Positions 28,003 to 36,581 of a DNA stretch of 64,000 nucleotides are shown piece after piece; the first letter of the stretch is position 1; every line of letters begins with the position of its first letter. A program made the translations under genes and the position numbers. The notes under the pieces were generated by a model that saw only the letters and a list, made by a program, of their open reading frames with translations, did no database searches and was not told the origin of the DNA. This stretch comes from Gordonia asplenii (GTDB taxonomy: Bacteria; Actinomycetota; Actinomycetes; Mycobacteriales; Mycobacteriaceae): assembly GCF_012933505.1 (NCBI RefSeq), contig NZ_JABBNB010000010.1, positions 62,001 to 126,000 on the forward strand, written 5' to 3'.

Positions 28003-28511
28003 ACCAGTTCCTTCTCATCGGTCGCTGCGGCGTCGGGCGAATCCCACCGCAGTCGCGATCCGGGGCCAAGAGCCCAGCGGGATCGCGGAAATACACTGAG
28101 CCACAACGCAATCGCCAGGAACCCGACGTCGCGCAGGATCTCGGTCAGATAGTGCCACCACGTGACCGACGCGTCTTCGCCGCCACCGCCGAAGCATCCG
28201 CAGTCAATCGTGTAGCCGCGCGCCCACACCGACGCGATCACACCGATGAGCACCACGAACAGCACCGCGGACACGATCGCCGTCGGCCGTACCGCCAGCC
28301 CGATCAACAACAGCAGGCCGAGCGCGATCTCGAACATCGGCAACACCAACGACGTCGGGTAGGCCAACGAGTCCGGCAGAATGTGGTACGCACGTACCGC
28401 GATCTCGGACTGATCCGGGTCCGCCGCCTTGAGTCCGCCCGCGACGATCAGCACAGCGGCGAGCCCCACACGCGCGAGCAGACTCACCCAGGGCACCCAA
28501 CGATTCACCAC
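27999..28511 (-). CDS. MauE/DoxX-family membrane protein
   Basis: The 170-residue protein starts at GTG 28511 (a second GTG follows directly). It has four predicted membrane helices, among them WVSLLARVGLAAVLIVAGGL, FEIALGLLLLIGLAV and VLFVVLIGVIASVWARG, and a CGCFGG motif between helices 3 and 4 (YTIDCGCFGGGG), typical of MauE/DoxX-type proteins linked to thiol redox chemistry. It is directly upstream of, and overlaps, the DsbA-like gene. Confidence 0.82.
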   Translation of the reverse strand: MVNRWVPWVSLLARVGLAAVLIVAGGLKAADPDQSEIAVRAYHILPDSLAYPTSLVLPMFEIALGLLLLIGLAVRPTAIVSAVLFVVLIGVIASVWARGYTIDCGCFGGGGEDASVTWWHYLTEILRDVGFLAIALWLSVFPRSRWALGPGSRLRWDSPDAAATDEKELV

Positions 28512-28551
28512 AACGACAATAGTGCCGGGCCCCTAAGAAGACACTGAGCCG

Positions 28552-30198
28552 CTACGGCCCGAGCACACCGTCGACGAGTTCCTGCGCCTGCTGCTGTACC
28601 TGCTTGAGATGCTCGGCACCCTTGAACGACTCCGCGTAGATCTTGTACACGTCTTCGGTCCCCGACGGCCGAGCCGCGAACCACGCGTTCTCGGTGGTCA
28701 CCTTCAGCCCGCCGATCGGCGCGCCGTTGCCGGGCGCTTCGGTGAGGATCGCGGTGATCGGTTCGCCGGCCAGTTCCGTCGCCGACACCTGGTCGGCCGA
28801 CAGCTTCGACAGCACCGCCTTCTGTTCCCTCGACGCCGGGGCGTCGATGCGGGCATACGCCGACTCGCCGTAGCGCTGGGCCAGTGACGCATAGCGCTGG
28901 CTGGGGCTGGTACCGGTGACCGCCTGGATCTCCGACGCCAGCAACGCCATGATGATGCCGTCCTTGTCGGTCGACCACGGCGAGCCGTCGAAGCTCAGGA
29001 ACGACGCTCCGGCACTCTCCTCGCCGCCGAAGGCGATCGAACCGTCGAGCAGCCCGTCGACGAACCACTTGAATCCGACCGGTACTTCCAGCAGCTTGCG
29101 GTCGATGCCGCCGACCACCCGGTCGATCAACGACGACGACACCAACGTCTTGCCGACCGCGGCGTCGGCGCCCCAGCCGTCACGGTGGGTGAACAGGTAT
29201 TCGATGGCGACCGCGAGGTAGTGGTTGGGATTCATCAGCCCGGCGTCGGGGGTGACGATGCCGTGCCGGTCGGAGTCGGCGTCGTTGCCCGTGGCGATGT
29301 CGTACAGGTCACGATTTGCGATCAACGACGCCATCGCGTTCGGCGAGCTGCAGTCCATGCGGATCTTGCCGTCGGTGTCGAGGGTCATGAACGCGAACTG
29401 CGGGTCGACGGTCGGATTGACGACGGTGAGATTCTCCAGGTTGTAGCGGAATCCGATCTCCGCCCAGTACCCGACGGCCGCGCCGCCGAGCGGGTCGGCG
29501 CCGATGCGTACCCCGGCGTCGCGGATGGCCGCCATGTTGACCACCTCGCCGAGATGGTCGACGTACTCATAGGTGAACGGATACTCGGTCACCAACGGCG
29601 AGAGCCGCGCCTTCTCGAAGGGCACCCGCTTGACGCCCTCGAGTCCCTTGGCGAGCAACTCGTTGGCGCGCGCCGCGACGCCGCTCGTGATCGACGTGTC
29701 GGCCGGTCCGCCCGACGGCGGGTTGTACTTGAATCCGCCGTCGCGCGGTGGATTGTGCGACGGCGTCACTACGATGCCGTCCGACAGCACCCCCGGATGG
29801 TCGCGGTTGAACCGCAGAATCGCGTGGCTCACCGCGGGAGTCGGGGTGAACTTGTCGTTGTCCGCGGTGAACACCTCCACGCCGTTGGCGACGAGAACCT
29901 CGATGGCACTGCGCCAGGCCGGGATCGACAGGGCGTGCGTGTCGAAGCCGATGAACAGCGGACCGGTGATGTTCGCACCGGTCCGGTATTCGACGATGGC
30001 TTGCGTCGTGGCAAGGATGTGCGCTTCGTTGAATGCGGTGTCGAGACTCGAACCACGATGGCCCGACGTTCCAAAAAGCACCTGCTGCAACGGGTTTGAC
30101 GGGTCAGGCTGCAGATCGTAATACGCTCGCTCCACCGCGGCGACGTCGATCAGGTCTTCGGGCAACGCGGGAGTACCGGCTCGTGGGTGCGCAGTCAT
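28552..30198 (-). CDS. pgm: Phosphoglucomutase (alpha-D-glucose phosphate-specific)
   Basis: ATG 30198 ([20 protein letters not shown]) is taken as start rather than the open frame beginning at 30447; the product is then 548 residues, the usual size. The N-terminus has [17 protein letters not shown], the phosphoserine loop is [17 protein letters not shown], the metal loop NDADSDRHG, the sugar-binding segment [11 protein letters not shown] and the phosphate-binding segment [16 protein letters not shown]. It interconverts glucose 1- and 6-phosphate for glycogen, trehalose and cell-wall sugar synthesis. It is divergent from the hydrolase gene at 30296. Confidence 0.95.
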   Translation of the reverse strand: MTAHPRAGTPALPEDLIDVAAVERAYYDLQPDPSNPLQQVLFGTSGHRGSSLDTAFNEAHILATTQAIVEYRTGANITGPLFIGFDTHALSIPAWRSAIEVLVANGVEVFTADNDKFTPTPAVSHAILRFNRDHPGVLSDGIVVTPSHNPPRDGGFKYNPPSGGPADTSITSGVAARANELLAKGLEGVKRVPFEKARLSPLVTEYPFTYEYVDHLGEVVNMAAIRDAGVRIGADPLGGAAVGYWAEIGFRYNLENLTVVNPTVDPQFAFMTLDTDGKIRMDCSSPNAMASLIANRDLYDIATGNDADSDRHGIVTPDAGLMNPNHYLAVAIEYLFTHRDGWGADAAVGKTLVSSSLIDRVVGGIDRKLLEVPVGFKWFVDGLLDGSIAFGGEESAGASFLSFDGSPWSTDKDGIIMALLASEIQAVTGTSPSQRYASLAQRYGESAYARIDAPASREQKAVLSKLSADQVSATELAGEPITAILTEAPGNGAPIGGLKVTTENAWFAARPSGTEDVYKIYAESFKGAEHLKQVQQQAQELVDGVLGP

Positions 30199-30295
30199 GC
30201 CGGATATTGTGCCAGGAGTCAGCTGGGTTGTACTGGCAGCTGAGCAAACAGCAACGAGTGTCAGTAGGCACTCGCCGAAGGAGTTGAATCCGCCG

Positions 30296-30889
30296 ATGTC
30301 GCGCCGCCCCGCACTGTCGATTCTCGTGCTGCCCGGCGGCACCGACTTCAGCCACCGTCCGTTCAGTAAATGGCAGCCCTCGGCGCTGCGGATGTACCCG
30401 TTCACCTGGTCGTTGCGGGCCCGCTTCGGCTCGCGGGTCCACGTCACGCAGGTGGAATACGGCGTCTACGGATGGAACGGCGACCAGGCCAGCCCGATGG
30501 TGCACGCGCGGGCCGCGCTCGACGCCCTGGCCGCCGACAATCCCGGTGCGCCGATCGTCGTCGTCGGGCATTCGATGGGCGGCCGGATCGCCGCACAGCT
30601 GGCCGCAGATCGTCGAATCGTCGGCGTCGTGGCACTGGCACCGTGGTGGCAGTTCGCCGATTGGCGTGAGATCCACGGCGGCGCAAAGGTGTTGGCGATG
30701 CACGGCAGCGCCGACAAGGTCACCTACGCGTCGCGGACCCGAAAAGGCGTGCAAGAGTTGACCGCTCGCGGCGTCGACGCCACCTACGTCGACGTCCCCG
30801 GCGGTGCGCACGCGATGCTCGATCACATCAACCAGTGGCAGTCGGCGCCGATCCGGTTCGTGAACGAGATTCTGCGCCAGGTGAATTGA
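30296..30889 (+). CDS. Alpha/beta hydrolase
   Basis: ATG 30296 with AAGGAGTT upstream is the start, though the frame is open from 30197. The ~197-residue protein begins [18 protein letters not shown], carries the nucleophile elbow [10 protein letters not shown] near residue 87, an Asp-containing loop ([10 protein letters not shown]) and the final His in GGAHAMLDH, making a plausible Ser-Asp-His triad. Substrate unknown. It shares a divergent promoter region with pgm. Confidence 0.8.
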   Translation: MSRRPALSILVLPGGTDFSHRPFSKWQPSALRMYPFTWSLRARFGSRVHVTQVEYGVYGWNGDQASPMVHARAALDALAADNPGAPIVVVGHSMGGRIAAQLAADRRIVGVVALAPWWQFADWREIHGGAKVLAMHGSADKVTYASRTRKGVQELTARGVDATYVDVPGGAHAMLDHINQWQSAPIRFVNEILRQVN

Positions 30890-30927
30890 GGCACTCAGGT
30901 GATTGAGGCACCCAGCGAATTGAGGCG

Positions 30928-31515
30928 TCAGCCGTCCCGTCGTCGAAGTCGGTCGACGTCGCGGGCGACGCCGATCACGTCGTCGATGCTGACGCCGCCG
31001 AGGTTCACCATGGCGTCGGACCCGAACGTCGCACTGCGGACCGACAGACCGTCGGCGATCAGGAGGATCGTCGCGGCGGCGGCCCGGTCGGCGCCGGCGT
31101 CGATGAGCGCCTGATGCCACTGCGCGTAAGCGGACTCGATGGCCGCCTGTGCGGCGGGATGTCCCCGCATCGCCAGCCGCGATACCGCGTGATAGATCAG
31201 CTCGAACCGCTCGTCGAGGTGATGCGACGTGCGCAGCATGAAGTCGATCGGCCCGGCGTCGGCGTTGCGCATTTCCACGACGTCGTCGGCGAATAGGTCG
31301 TCGGCCAGCTGAGCCAGTCCGTCGGCGAGCGCGGCCTTCGACGCGAAGTGATAGAGCAGCCCGCCCTTGGACACCCCGGCCCGTTTGGCGACGGCGTCGA
31401 GGGTGGCCGCACGCTCCCCGCTCTCGGCGAGGATCTCGGCGTAGGCGTACAGAACCTTGGCGCGGGCGGCAGGTGGGGGCGGCACTCGCAGAAGTCTAGT
31501 AAGTCTGGTCACCAT
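30928..31515 (-). CDS. TetR-family transcriptional regulator
   Basis: This 195-residue protein has an N-terminal helix-turn-helix: ILAESGERAATLDAVAKRAG and VSKGGLLYHFASKAALADGL. The C-terminal ligand domain is helical and variable. The gene is divergent from an MFS efflux gene with a perfect palindrome between them at 31527-31544, so it probably represses that transporter and itself until an inducer binds. Confidence 0.9.
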   Translation of the reverse strand: MVTRLTRLLRVPPPPAARAKVLYAYAEILAESGERAATLDAVAKRAGVSKGGLLYHFASKAALADGLAQLADDLFADDVVEMRNADAGPIDFMLRTSHHLDERFELIYHAVSRLAMRGHPAAQAAIESAYAQWHQALIDAGADRAAAATILLIADGLSVRSATFGSDAMVNLGGVSIDDVIGVARDVDRLRRRDG

Positions 31516-31526
31516 GCTTGGAACTC

Positions 31527-31544
31527 ATACCGTCCAGACGGTAT
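31527..31544. promoter_or_regulatory. Probable TetR operator
   Basis: ATACCGTCCAGACGGTAT is an 18-bp perfect inverted repeat (arms ATACCGTC and GACGGTAT). It lies 12 bases upstream of the regulator start and 40 bases before the MFS start, where binding would block both promoters. Confidence 0.8.
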
Positions 31545-31583
31545 AGTAACGCTGGTCAGACATACAACACAGGAGAGTGGACC

Positions 31584-33119
31584 ATGACTTCCGCAACGCG
31601 GAACAACCCAGCGAGGGCAGTGAACGGCGGTGTGCCCGAACCGGCTGGCGGTACGTCGTCGCGTCGACGCTGGCTGGCCATGGCCGTCCTGCTGCTGCCC
31701 GTGCTGTTGGTCTCGATCGACAACACCGTCTTGAGCTTCGCGCTTCCCCAGATCTCGACGACCCTCTCCCCCAGCGGCACCCAGATGCTGTGGATCATCG
31801 ACATCTACCCGCTGGTGCTCGCCGCCCTGCTGGTGCCGATGGGGTCGTTCGCCGACCGCTTCGGTCGACGTCGGATGCTGTTGATCGGCGGTGCGGGATT
31901 CACCGTCGTGTCGGTCGTCGCGGCCTTCGCACCGACCGCCGCGGCGCTGATCGCCGCCCGTGCCGCGATGGGCATCTTCGGCGCGATGTTGATGCCCTCG
32001 ACGCTGTCGTTGGTGCGCAACATCTTCACCGATCGCAATGAGCGACGTATCGCCATCGCGATCTGGGCGGCCGGATTCGCCGCCGGTGCGGCGCTGGGCC
32101 CGATCGTCGGCGGCTTCCTGCTGGAGCATTTCTGGTGGGGCTCGGTGTTCCTGCTCGCCGTACCGGTCCTGGTTCCGCTGCTGGTTCTCGGCCCGATCTT
32201 CCTGCCCGAGTCCCGCAACCAAACCCCCGGTCCGATCGATTTCCCGTCCATCGCAATGGTTTTCGTCGCTATGGGATCGTTGGTGTTGGGCATCAAGGAG
32301 ATCGCTGCCGACGGTGTCACCGTTCTTTCGCTGGCCATCGTCGCGCTGGGCGTGGCGATGGGTGTGGCCTTCGTTCGACGCCAGCTGAGCTTGCCGACCC
32401 CGATGCTGGACATGTCGTTGTTCACTCGACGGGCGTTCAGCGGCGCGGTGCTGGTGAACCTGCTGTCGGTGTTCGCGCTCGTGGGCTTCCTGTACTTCGC
32501 CTCGCAGGAACTGCAGCTGGTGCACGGCCTGAGCCCGATGACCGCGGGCCTGGTCCTGATCCCCGGACTGATCGGGATGGTCGTGGCCGGCCTCGGGTCG
32601 GTGCCCGCGGTGAACCGTTGGCGACCGGTCGTGGTGGTGTGCTTCGGCTTGGCGCTGTCGGCGGTCGGGTACGCGTTGATCGCAGGTGCAACGGGTAGTC
32701 TCGCCGTGCTGATCGGCGCGTTCACCGTGATGGCGATCGGCATCGGCGCGACCGAGACGGTCTCGAACGATCTGATCGTGTCGGCCGTACCCGCCGAGAA
32801 ATCCGGTGCGGCGTCGGCTATTTCGGAAACGGCCTACGAGTTCGGCGCGGTGTTGGGCACCGCGGTGCTGGGTAGCGTGCTCAACGCGATCTACCGGTCG
32901 AAGGTCCAGTCGGGTTCCGGCGTCGATGCGAGCGCGGTCGACACCCTCGGCGGCGCCCACGAGACTGCCACCGGCCTGCCGGCCGAGCACGCGTCGTCGT
33001 TGATCGCGAGCGCCAACGACGCATTCGCGTCGGGCGTCGGCGCGACCGCGGGAATCGGCGCGCTGGTGATGATCGCCGCGCTCGGATTGGCGGCCGGCAT
33101 GCTGCGCTCGGCCAAGTAG
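31584..33119 (+). CDS. MFS drug-efflux transporter (DHA2/EmrB-QacA type)
   Basis: ATG 31584 is preceded by AGGAG and gives a 511-residue protein. It has about 14 hydrophobic segments. Family motifs include LLVSIDNTVLSFALPQIS in helix 1, GSFADRFGRRRMLLIGG (motif A) in the loop after helix 2, and RAAMGIFGAMLMPSTLS, where helices 4 and 5 meet. Regulation is likely by the divergent TetR protein. A decayed partial copy of this gene lies at 34560-34938. Confidence 0.92.
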   Translation: MTSATRNNPARAVNGGVPEPAGGTSSRRRWLAMAVLLLPVLLVSIDNTVLSFALPQISTTLSPSGTQMLWIIDIYPLVLAALLVPMGSFADRFGRRRMLLIGGAGFTVVSVVAAFAPTAAALIAARAAMGIFGAMLMPSTLSLVRNIFTDRNERRIAIAIWAAGFAAGAALGPIVGGFLLEHFWWGSVFLLAVPVLVPLLVLGPIFLPESRNQTPGPIDFPSIAMVFVAMGSLVLGIKEIAADGVTVLSLAIVALGVAMGVAFVRRQLSLPTPMLDMSLFTRRAFSGAVLVNLLSVFALVGFLYFASQELQLVHGLSPMTAGLVLIPGLIGMVVAGLGSVPAVNRWRPVVVVCFGLALSAVGYALIAGATGSLAVLIGAFTVMAIGIGATETVSNDLIVSAVPAEKSGAASAISETAYEFGAVLGTAVLGSVLNAIYRSKVQSGSGVDASAVDTLGGAHETATGLPAEHASSLIASANDAFASGVGATAGIGALVMIAALGLAAGMLRSAK

Positions 33120-33143
33120 AGTCCGCGGTTGGTTGACGCAGCG

Positions 33144-33215
33144 CTGAAATGTTCCCTGGGCGGCTTCGGATCCTCCGCGTTTTCTGGAAACGGACCCGGA
33201 CGGGGAACATTTCAG
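33144..33215. terminator. Hairpin between convergent genes
   Basis: CTGAAATGTTCCC (33144-33156) pairs perfectly with GGGAACATTTCAG (33203-33215) across a 46-base loop. It lies just after the MFS stop and overlaps the end of the oxidase gene, so it may end transcription from both sides; there is no T-run. Confidence 0.45.
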
Positions 33216-33769
33216 TACCGCCGTACCGACCACCCGGAATCCGTTTCACGTGAGTACACGACGCGGATGTGCCGGCGGTCGGTCGAGCCTTCCCAGAATT
33301 CGACGCGATCTGCGACGACCCGCCACAACCGCCAGTCACCCGGGGTTACCTCCGCACGAGCGGCCTCGCTCCGCGCGGCGAGGTCAGCCTCGCTCTCCTG
33401 CATCGACGCCTCCACCACGCGCCCCCGCACCCGCACCGACCGGACCAACGGTTGCCACCAGAACGTCAGCGCGGCAGCTGGATTCACGGCGAGTTGCGCA
33501 CCCCGACGACCCGACGCCGGGCCCGCGAACGCCCAGCCGCGCCCGTCCACATCCTTGAGGATCAACACTCGCGCGTCCGGCATACCGTCACTGTCGACGG
33601 TCGCAAACGACGCCGCGTGCGGCTCCGCCACGCCAGACTCCAACGCGACGTCGAGCCACCGCAGAAACTGTTCGACCGGCTCCGTCGACCATCCCGATAT
33701 CGAATCCCCGGGTGGTGCACCGGTCAACACCGGGATGTCTCGGAGGCGGGCGGCGGTGTCGTCGGTCAT
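33212..33769 (-). CDS. Pyridoxamine 5'-phosphate oxidase (PdxH) family protein
   Basis: ATG 33769 (MTDDTAARLRDIPVLTGAPP) is preferred to the open frame from 33814, giving 185 residues. It has the flavin-binding split-barrel features of PdxH: FLRWLDVALESGVAEPHAAS, PDARVLILKDVDGRGWAFAG, LTFWWQPLVRSVRVRGRVVE and a C-terminal VVADRVEFWEGSTDRRHIRV. The overall layout is that of pyridoxal phosphate synthase, although the family also includes related F420/FMN oxidoreductases. The gene is convergent with the MFS transporter. Confidence 0.8.
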   Translation of the reverse strand: MTDDTAARLRDIPVLTGAPPGDSISGWSTEPVEQFLRWLDVALESGVAEPHAASFATVDSDGMPDARVLILKDVDGRGWAFAGPASGRRGAQLAVNPAAALTFWWQPLVRSVRVRGRVVEASMQESEADLAARSEAARAEVTPGDWRLWRVVADRVEFWEGSTDRRHIRVVYSRETDSGWSVRRY

Positions 33770-34039
33770 ATCGGGATTATCCACGCGACCCGCACCCCGT
33801 CGGCTGTGGATCACTGCCGCTCTGCCGAACGGTCTCGGGGCAACGGCAACCTACCCGCGCCGTCGCGAGCCTCACGCCCGAGGCCGAGTAGATACCCGCG
33901 CCGAACAGTGGGATCCGCGGCTCCGATGCGTCGGAAGCGGACGGCGAGGTGGGACCGCTCACCTATCCATTTTCCGTGTGGCTCCGAATCACTGGTGATC
34001 GGCGGCGGCGGGCGTCGTCGACGACCCCAAGGAGGACCC

Positions 34040-34459
34040 ATGAATAGGACAGCTCGATTCACTGCCGGTCTCATCGTCGCGGTCGCCGGAGCTGCTGGAT
34101 TGGCCTTGGGCGGCGCCAGCGAAGCCGCCGCGGCACCGCAGGTATGCCCCGGCCTACCCGGCCAGGCGAGCAGTTCGACTCATTGCGCGGTCAAGTCCGG
34201 TCCTCAGGGCTTGAGCCTGGCGGTCGTCGCCGACGGCGGTCAGGCGACGGTGAATGCGAACAACTTCGCCGGACCGGCCGCAATCGCCTTGGGCCCGAAT
34301 GCCAACGTGCGGATGGACGGAGTCAGGCCGGGTCTGGCGATCGCCATCGCCGGACCGAATGCCACAGTCGTCGTCGACGGTAAGAACGGCCCGGTGTGCT
34401 CGGGTCCCGGTATGTCATTCTCCGGCGACTTCCAAACGCTGAAGGGCTGCTGGCGGTGA
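34040..34459 (+). CDS. Small secreted protein of unknown function
   Basis: ATG 34040 follows GGAGG by five bases. The 139-residue product has a clear signal peptide (RFTAGLIVAVAGAAGLALGG, cleavage after SEAAAA) and then a low-complexity, Ala/Gly/Asn-rich domain with repeated AIAxGPNA-like segments (AAIALGPNANV, AIAIAGPNATV) and four cysteines. It resembles small exported proteins annotated DUF6764 in related genera, which I cannot confirm. Confidence 0.72.
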   Translation: MNRTARFTAGLIVAVAGAAGLALGGASEAAAAPQVCPGLPGQASSSTHCAVKSGPQGLSLAVVADGGQATVNANNFAGPAAIALGPNANVRMDGVRPGLAIAIAGPNATVVVDGKNGPVCSGPGMSFSGDFQTLKGCWR

Positions 34460-34559
34460 GTGTCCCGACGCTGACGTGCTCGAGTGTCCGACGGTAGGTC
34501 AACAACTGGCCGCAACGACCACCTCGCGTACCTCGCGCAGGCGATCAGAGGAACTGGAC

Positions 34560-35008
34560 CATGATGCCTGTCGCCATGGGTCGTTGGTCTTGGGCATCGA
34601 GTGTCGGCCGTCTCCGCCGAGAAATCCGGTGTGGCGTCGGCGATTTCGGAAACGGCCTACGAGTTCGGCGCGGTGCTGGGCACCGCGGTGCTGGGTAGCG
34701 TGCTCAACGCGATCTATCGGTCGAAGGTCCAGTGGGGTTCCGGCGTCGAGGCGAGCGCGGTCGACACCCTTGGCGGCGCGCACGAGACTGCCGTCGGCTT
34801 GCCGGCCGAGCACACGTCGTCGTTGATCGCGAGCGCCAACGGCGCGTTCCGGCGTCGGCGCGACCGCGGGAATCGGCGCGCTGGTGATGATCGCCGCGCT
34901 CGGATTTGGCGGCCGGCATGCTGCGTTCGGCCAAGTAGAGTCCTGCCGCGGAGAACCAGCGGTCATAGCGGAACGATCAGTCGCGGCCGCGGCGGGGAAC
35001 ATTCAGCG
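34560..35008 (+). pseudogene. Decayed partial duplicate of the MFS gene at 31584-33119
   Basis: Bases 34606-34938 match the last ~330 bases of the MFS gene nearly base for base (shared protein SAISETAYEFGAVLGTAVLG and SVLNAIYRSKVQ), then frameshift at about 34850 (SANGAFRRRR against SANDAFASGV). Just before, GTCGCCATGGGTCGTTGGTC (about 34569-34588) matches 32268-32290 of the same gene, so an internal ~490 bases are missing. After the gene end, GGGGAACATTCAG near 34995 matches the downstream hairpin arm of the parent copy. Confidence 0.85.
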
Positions 35009-35202
35009 ACGTCGTCGCCTCGCATCCAGCTCACGCTCGTTCCGATCCCGGACGAGTGGCGTCTGCGCAGGTCAGCGGGCATTTGCCCGGCTTGTCCGCA
35101 ACGGCTGCACACCATAACACGTGTTTGTGCGATTCCTGCTACGACACGCCGGCCGCGCGCCTAGGTTCAGGTTGCTCAACAGATCTATGAGGAGACAATG
35201 AC

Positions 35203-35466
35203 ATGACCAGACGCGCACTCGTGACCGCCGCGGCGGCTCTTGCCATCGCGGGCGGACTACTCGCACCCGCCCAAGCCCACGCGTCTGGCGGATGCGGAAC
35301 CGGTGAGTATCTGAATTCCAGCGGCCAGTGCGTCCCGGACCCCGAGAACGACGGCAACACCGCGCCGGCGGGAGCTACCGCGAAATGCCGTGACGGTGAC
35401 TACAGCTTCAGCAAGCACCACACCGGCACTTGCTCCGGTCACGGTGGCGTGGCGCAATGGCTGTGA
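35203..35466 (+). CDS. Small secreted DUF3761-type protein
   Basis: The 87-residue protein starts at ATG 35203 with GGAG upstream. It has a signal peptide (LVTAAAALAIAGGLLAPAQA) and a mature part ending CRDGDYSFSKHHTGTCSGHG then GVAQWL, the short Cys/His-rich motif of DUF3761 proteins. It has four cysteines after the signal. Function is unknown. Confidence 0.8.
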   Translation: MTRRALVTAAAALAIAGGLLAPAQAHASGGCGTGEYLNSSGQCVPDPENDGNTAPAGATAKCRDGDYSFSKHHTGTCSGHGGVAQWL

Positions 35467-35532
35467 GGTAGCGACGGTCGGGATGGCACTGGGGACCGTC
35501 GAGGGTTGCCGGGAGTGCCGTATTCAGCACGC

Positions 35533-35931
35533 CTACGAAGTACGCAACTGAAGATATTGCGTGTTGCCCGTCGCCACGGGCGTCAATGCCATCAGGCTGA
35601 ACGCTCCGTTCACCGGCTGAGACAAGCCCAACCGCACCGGAAACACCGCCCATTTGCCATCGGCACAATCCGGGACGCACTGATTGGCGTGCTCCGTCCC
35701 GGTTCCATTAGCCGAGCCGGCACCCCACGATTGCCAACGGATATTCAGAATCTCGTCGTTGGCATCCGCGCAGGTCATCACGATTTCGGACGGCCGCACC
35801 ACAGGGTGCCCCAGGCAGTCGAAGACAATCGGATCCCAGGCAGCGTCAGCCACTGCCGGCATCGCGGCACCCGCACCCGCACCCGCAAGGACGATCACGC
35901 CCACGATTACTCGCATCCACCATCTAGCCAT
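35533..35931 (-). CDS. Secreted or membrane-anchored hypothetical protein
   Basis: ATG 35931 (MARWWMRVIVGVIVLAGAGA) starts a signal peptide and is preferred to the longer open frame from 36069. The mature ~100 residues contain three cysteines (FDCLGHPVV, VMTCADANDE, ANQCVPDCADG) and no recognised domain. It is convergent with the DUF3761 gene. Confidence 0.6.
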   Translation of the reverse strand: MARWWMRVIVGVIVLAGAGAGAAMPAVADAAWDPIVFDCLGHPVVRPSEIVMTCADANDEILNIRWQSWGAGSANGTGTEHANQCVPDCADGKWAVFPVRLGLSQPVNGAFSLMALTPVATGNTQYLQLRTS

Positions 35932-36085
35932 GCCGTCAGGGTAGGACGGCACGGCACGCACCGTCGGCGATGACCGACTTGTCCAGCCGCGGACAGGACC
36001 GATGACGGTCATCTCGGTGACAATAGATCGCGCCTCGCGCCAGGTCGTGCACGGCACGCCGGTGTCCACTTCGACTGTCCCGAGC

Positions 36086-36122
36086 CAAAAAAGTCCCCCA
36101 CCTGTGTAAACAGGTGAGGGAC
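36086..36122 (-). terminator. Intrinsic terminator of ssrA
   Basis: On the minus strand, CCTCACCTGT and ACAGGTGGGG form a strong hairpin with a TTTAC-type loop, followed by ACTTTTTT. It begins about six bases after the tmRNA 3' end. Confidence 0.88.
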
Positions 36123-36127
36123 TGGAG

Positions 36128-36497
36128 TGGAGCTGCCGGGAATCGAACCCGGGTCCTTCGTCGTGTCAATGGGGCTTCTCCGTGTGCAGTTCGCTACGCC
36201 TCTACTCGGATCTCTCGGTCACGCGAACAAGCCGAGATGACGATCCCAGTCCCTGTGAGATGTCCCGTCCTCTCCCGCGACCGGCGAGGACGGTGAGCTC
36301 TCTAAGATGATGCCGGGGACCGGACTGAGAGCACGTCCGGGCCGACAGACTAGCCTGGCTGCTTAGGCAGCGAGAGCGTAGTCGCGCTGATTCTTATCGG
36401 CGCTTAATTGGTTGCTGCGACGCTTATACGGTGGTCTCTAGCCTGCACCGACACGCTTCCCCCACCTCGACGCACGCAGTCGAAACCGTTCAGCCCC
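36128..36497 (-). ncRNA. ssrA: Transfer-messenger RNA (tmRNA)
   Basis: The 370-nt gene starts GGGGCTGAACGGTTTCGACT and ends with a tRNA-like T-arm (GGTTCGATTCCCGG) and CAGCTCCA; the first seven and last bases pair as an alanine-type acceptor stem. The tag reading frame is at 36363-36401 and encodes ADKNQRDYALAA followed by TAA. It rescues stalled ribosomes together with SmpB, whose gene lies 1.3 kb upstream on the same strand. The tag differs from the mycobacterial ADSHQRDYALAA in two residues. Confidence 0.95.
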
Positions 36498-36581
36498 AAG
36501 ATGGTTCCGCCACGGGTCGTGGCGGACTTCCAATACTAACAACACCGCCCGACAACTTCATCCCAATTACTCGCGCCGGCC

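Noticed and set aside
31509..33233. 574-residue minus-strand frame rich in His, Arg, Asp, Gln
   Set aside because: Antisense shadow of the MFS transporter gene.
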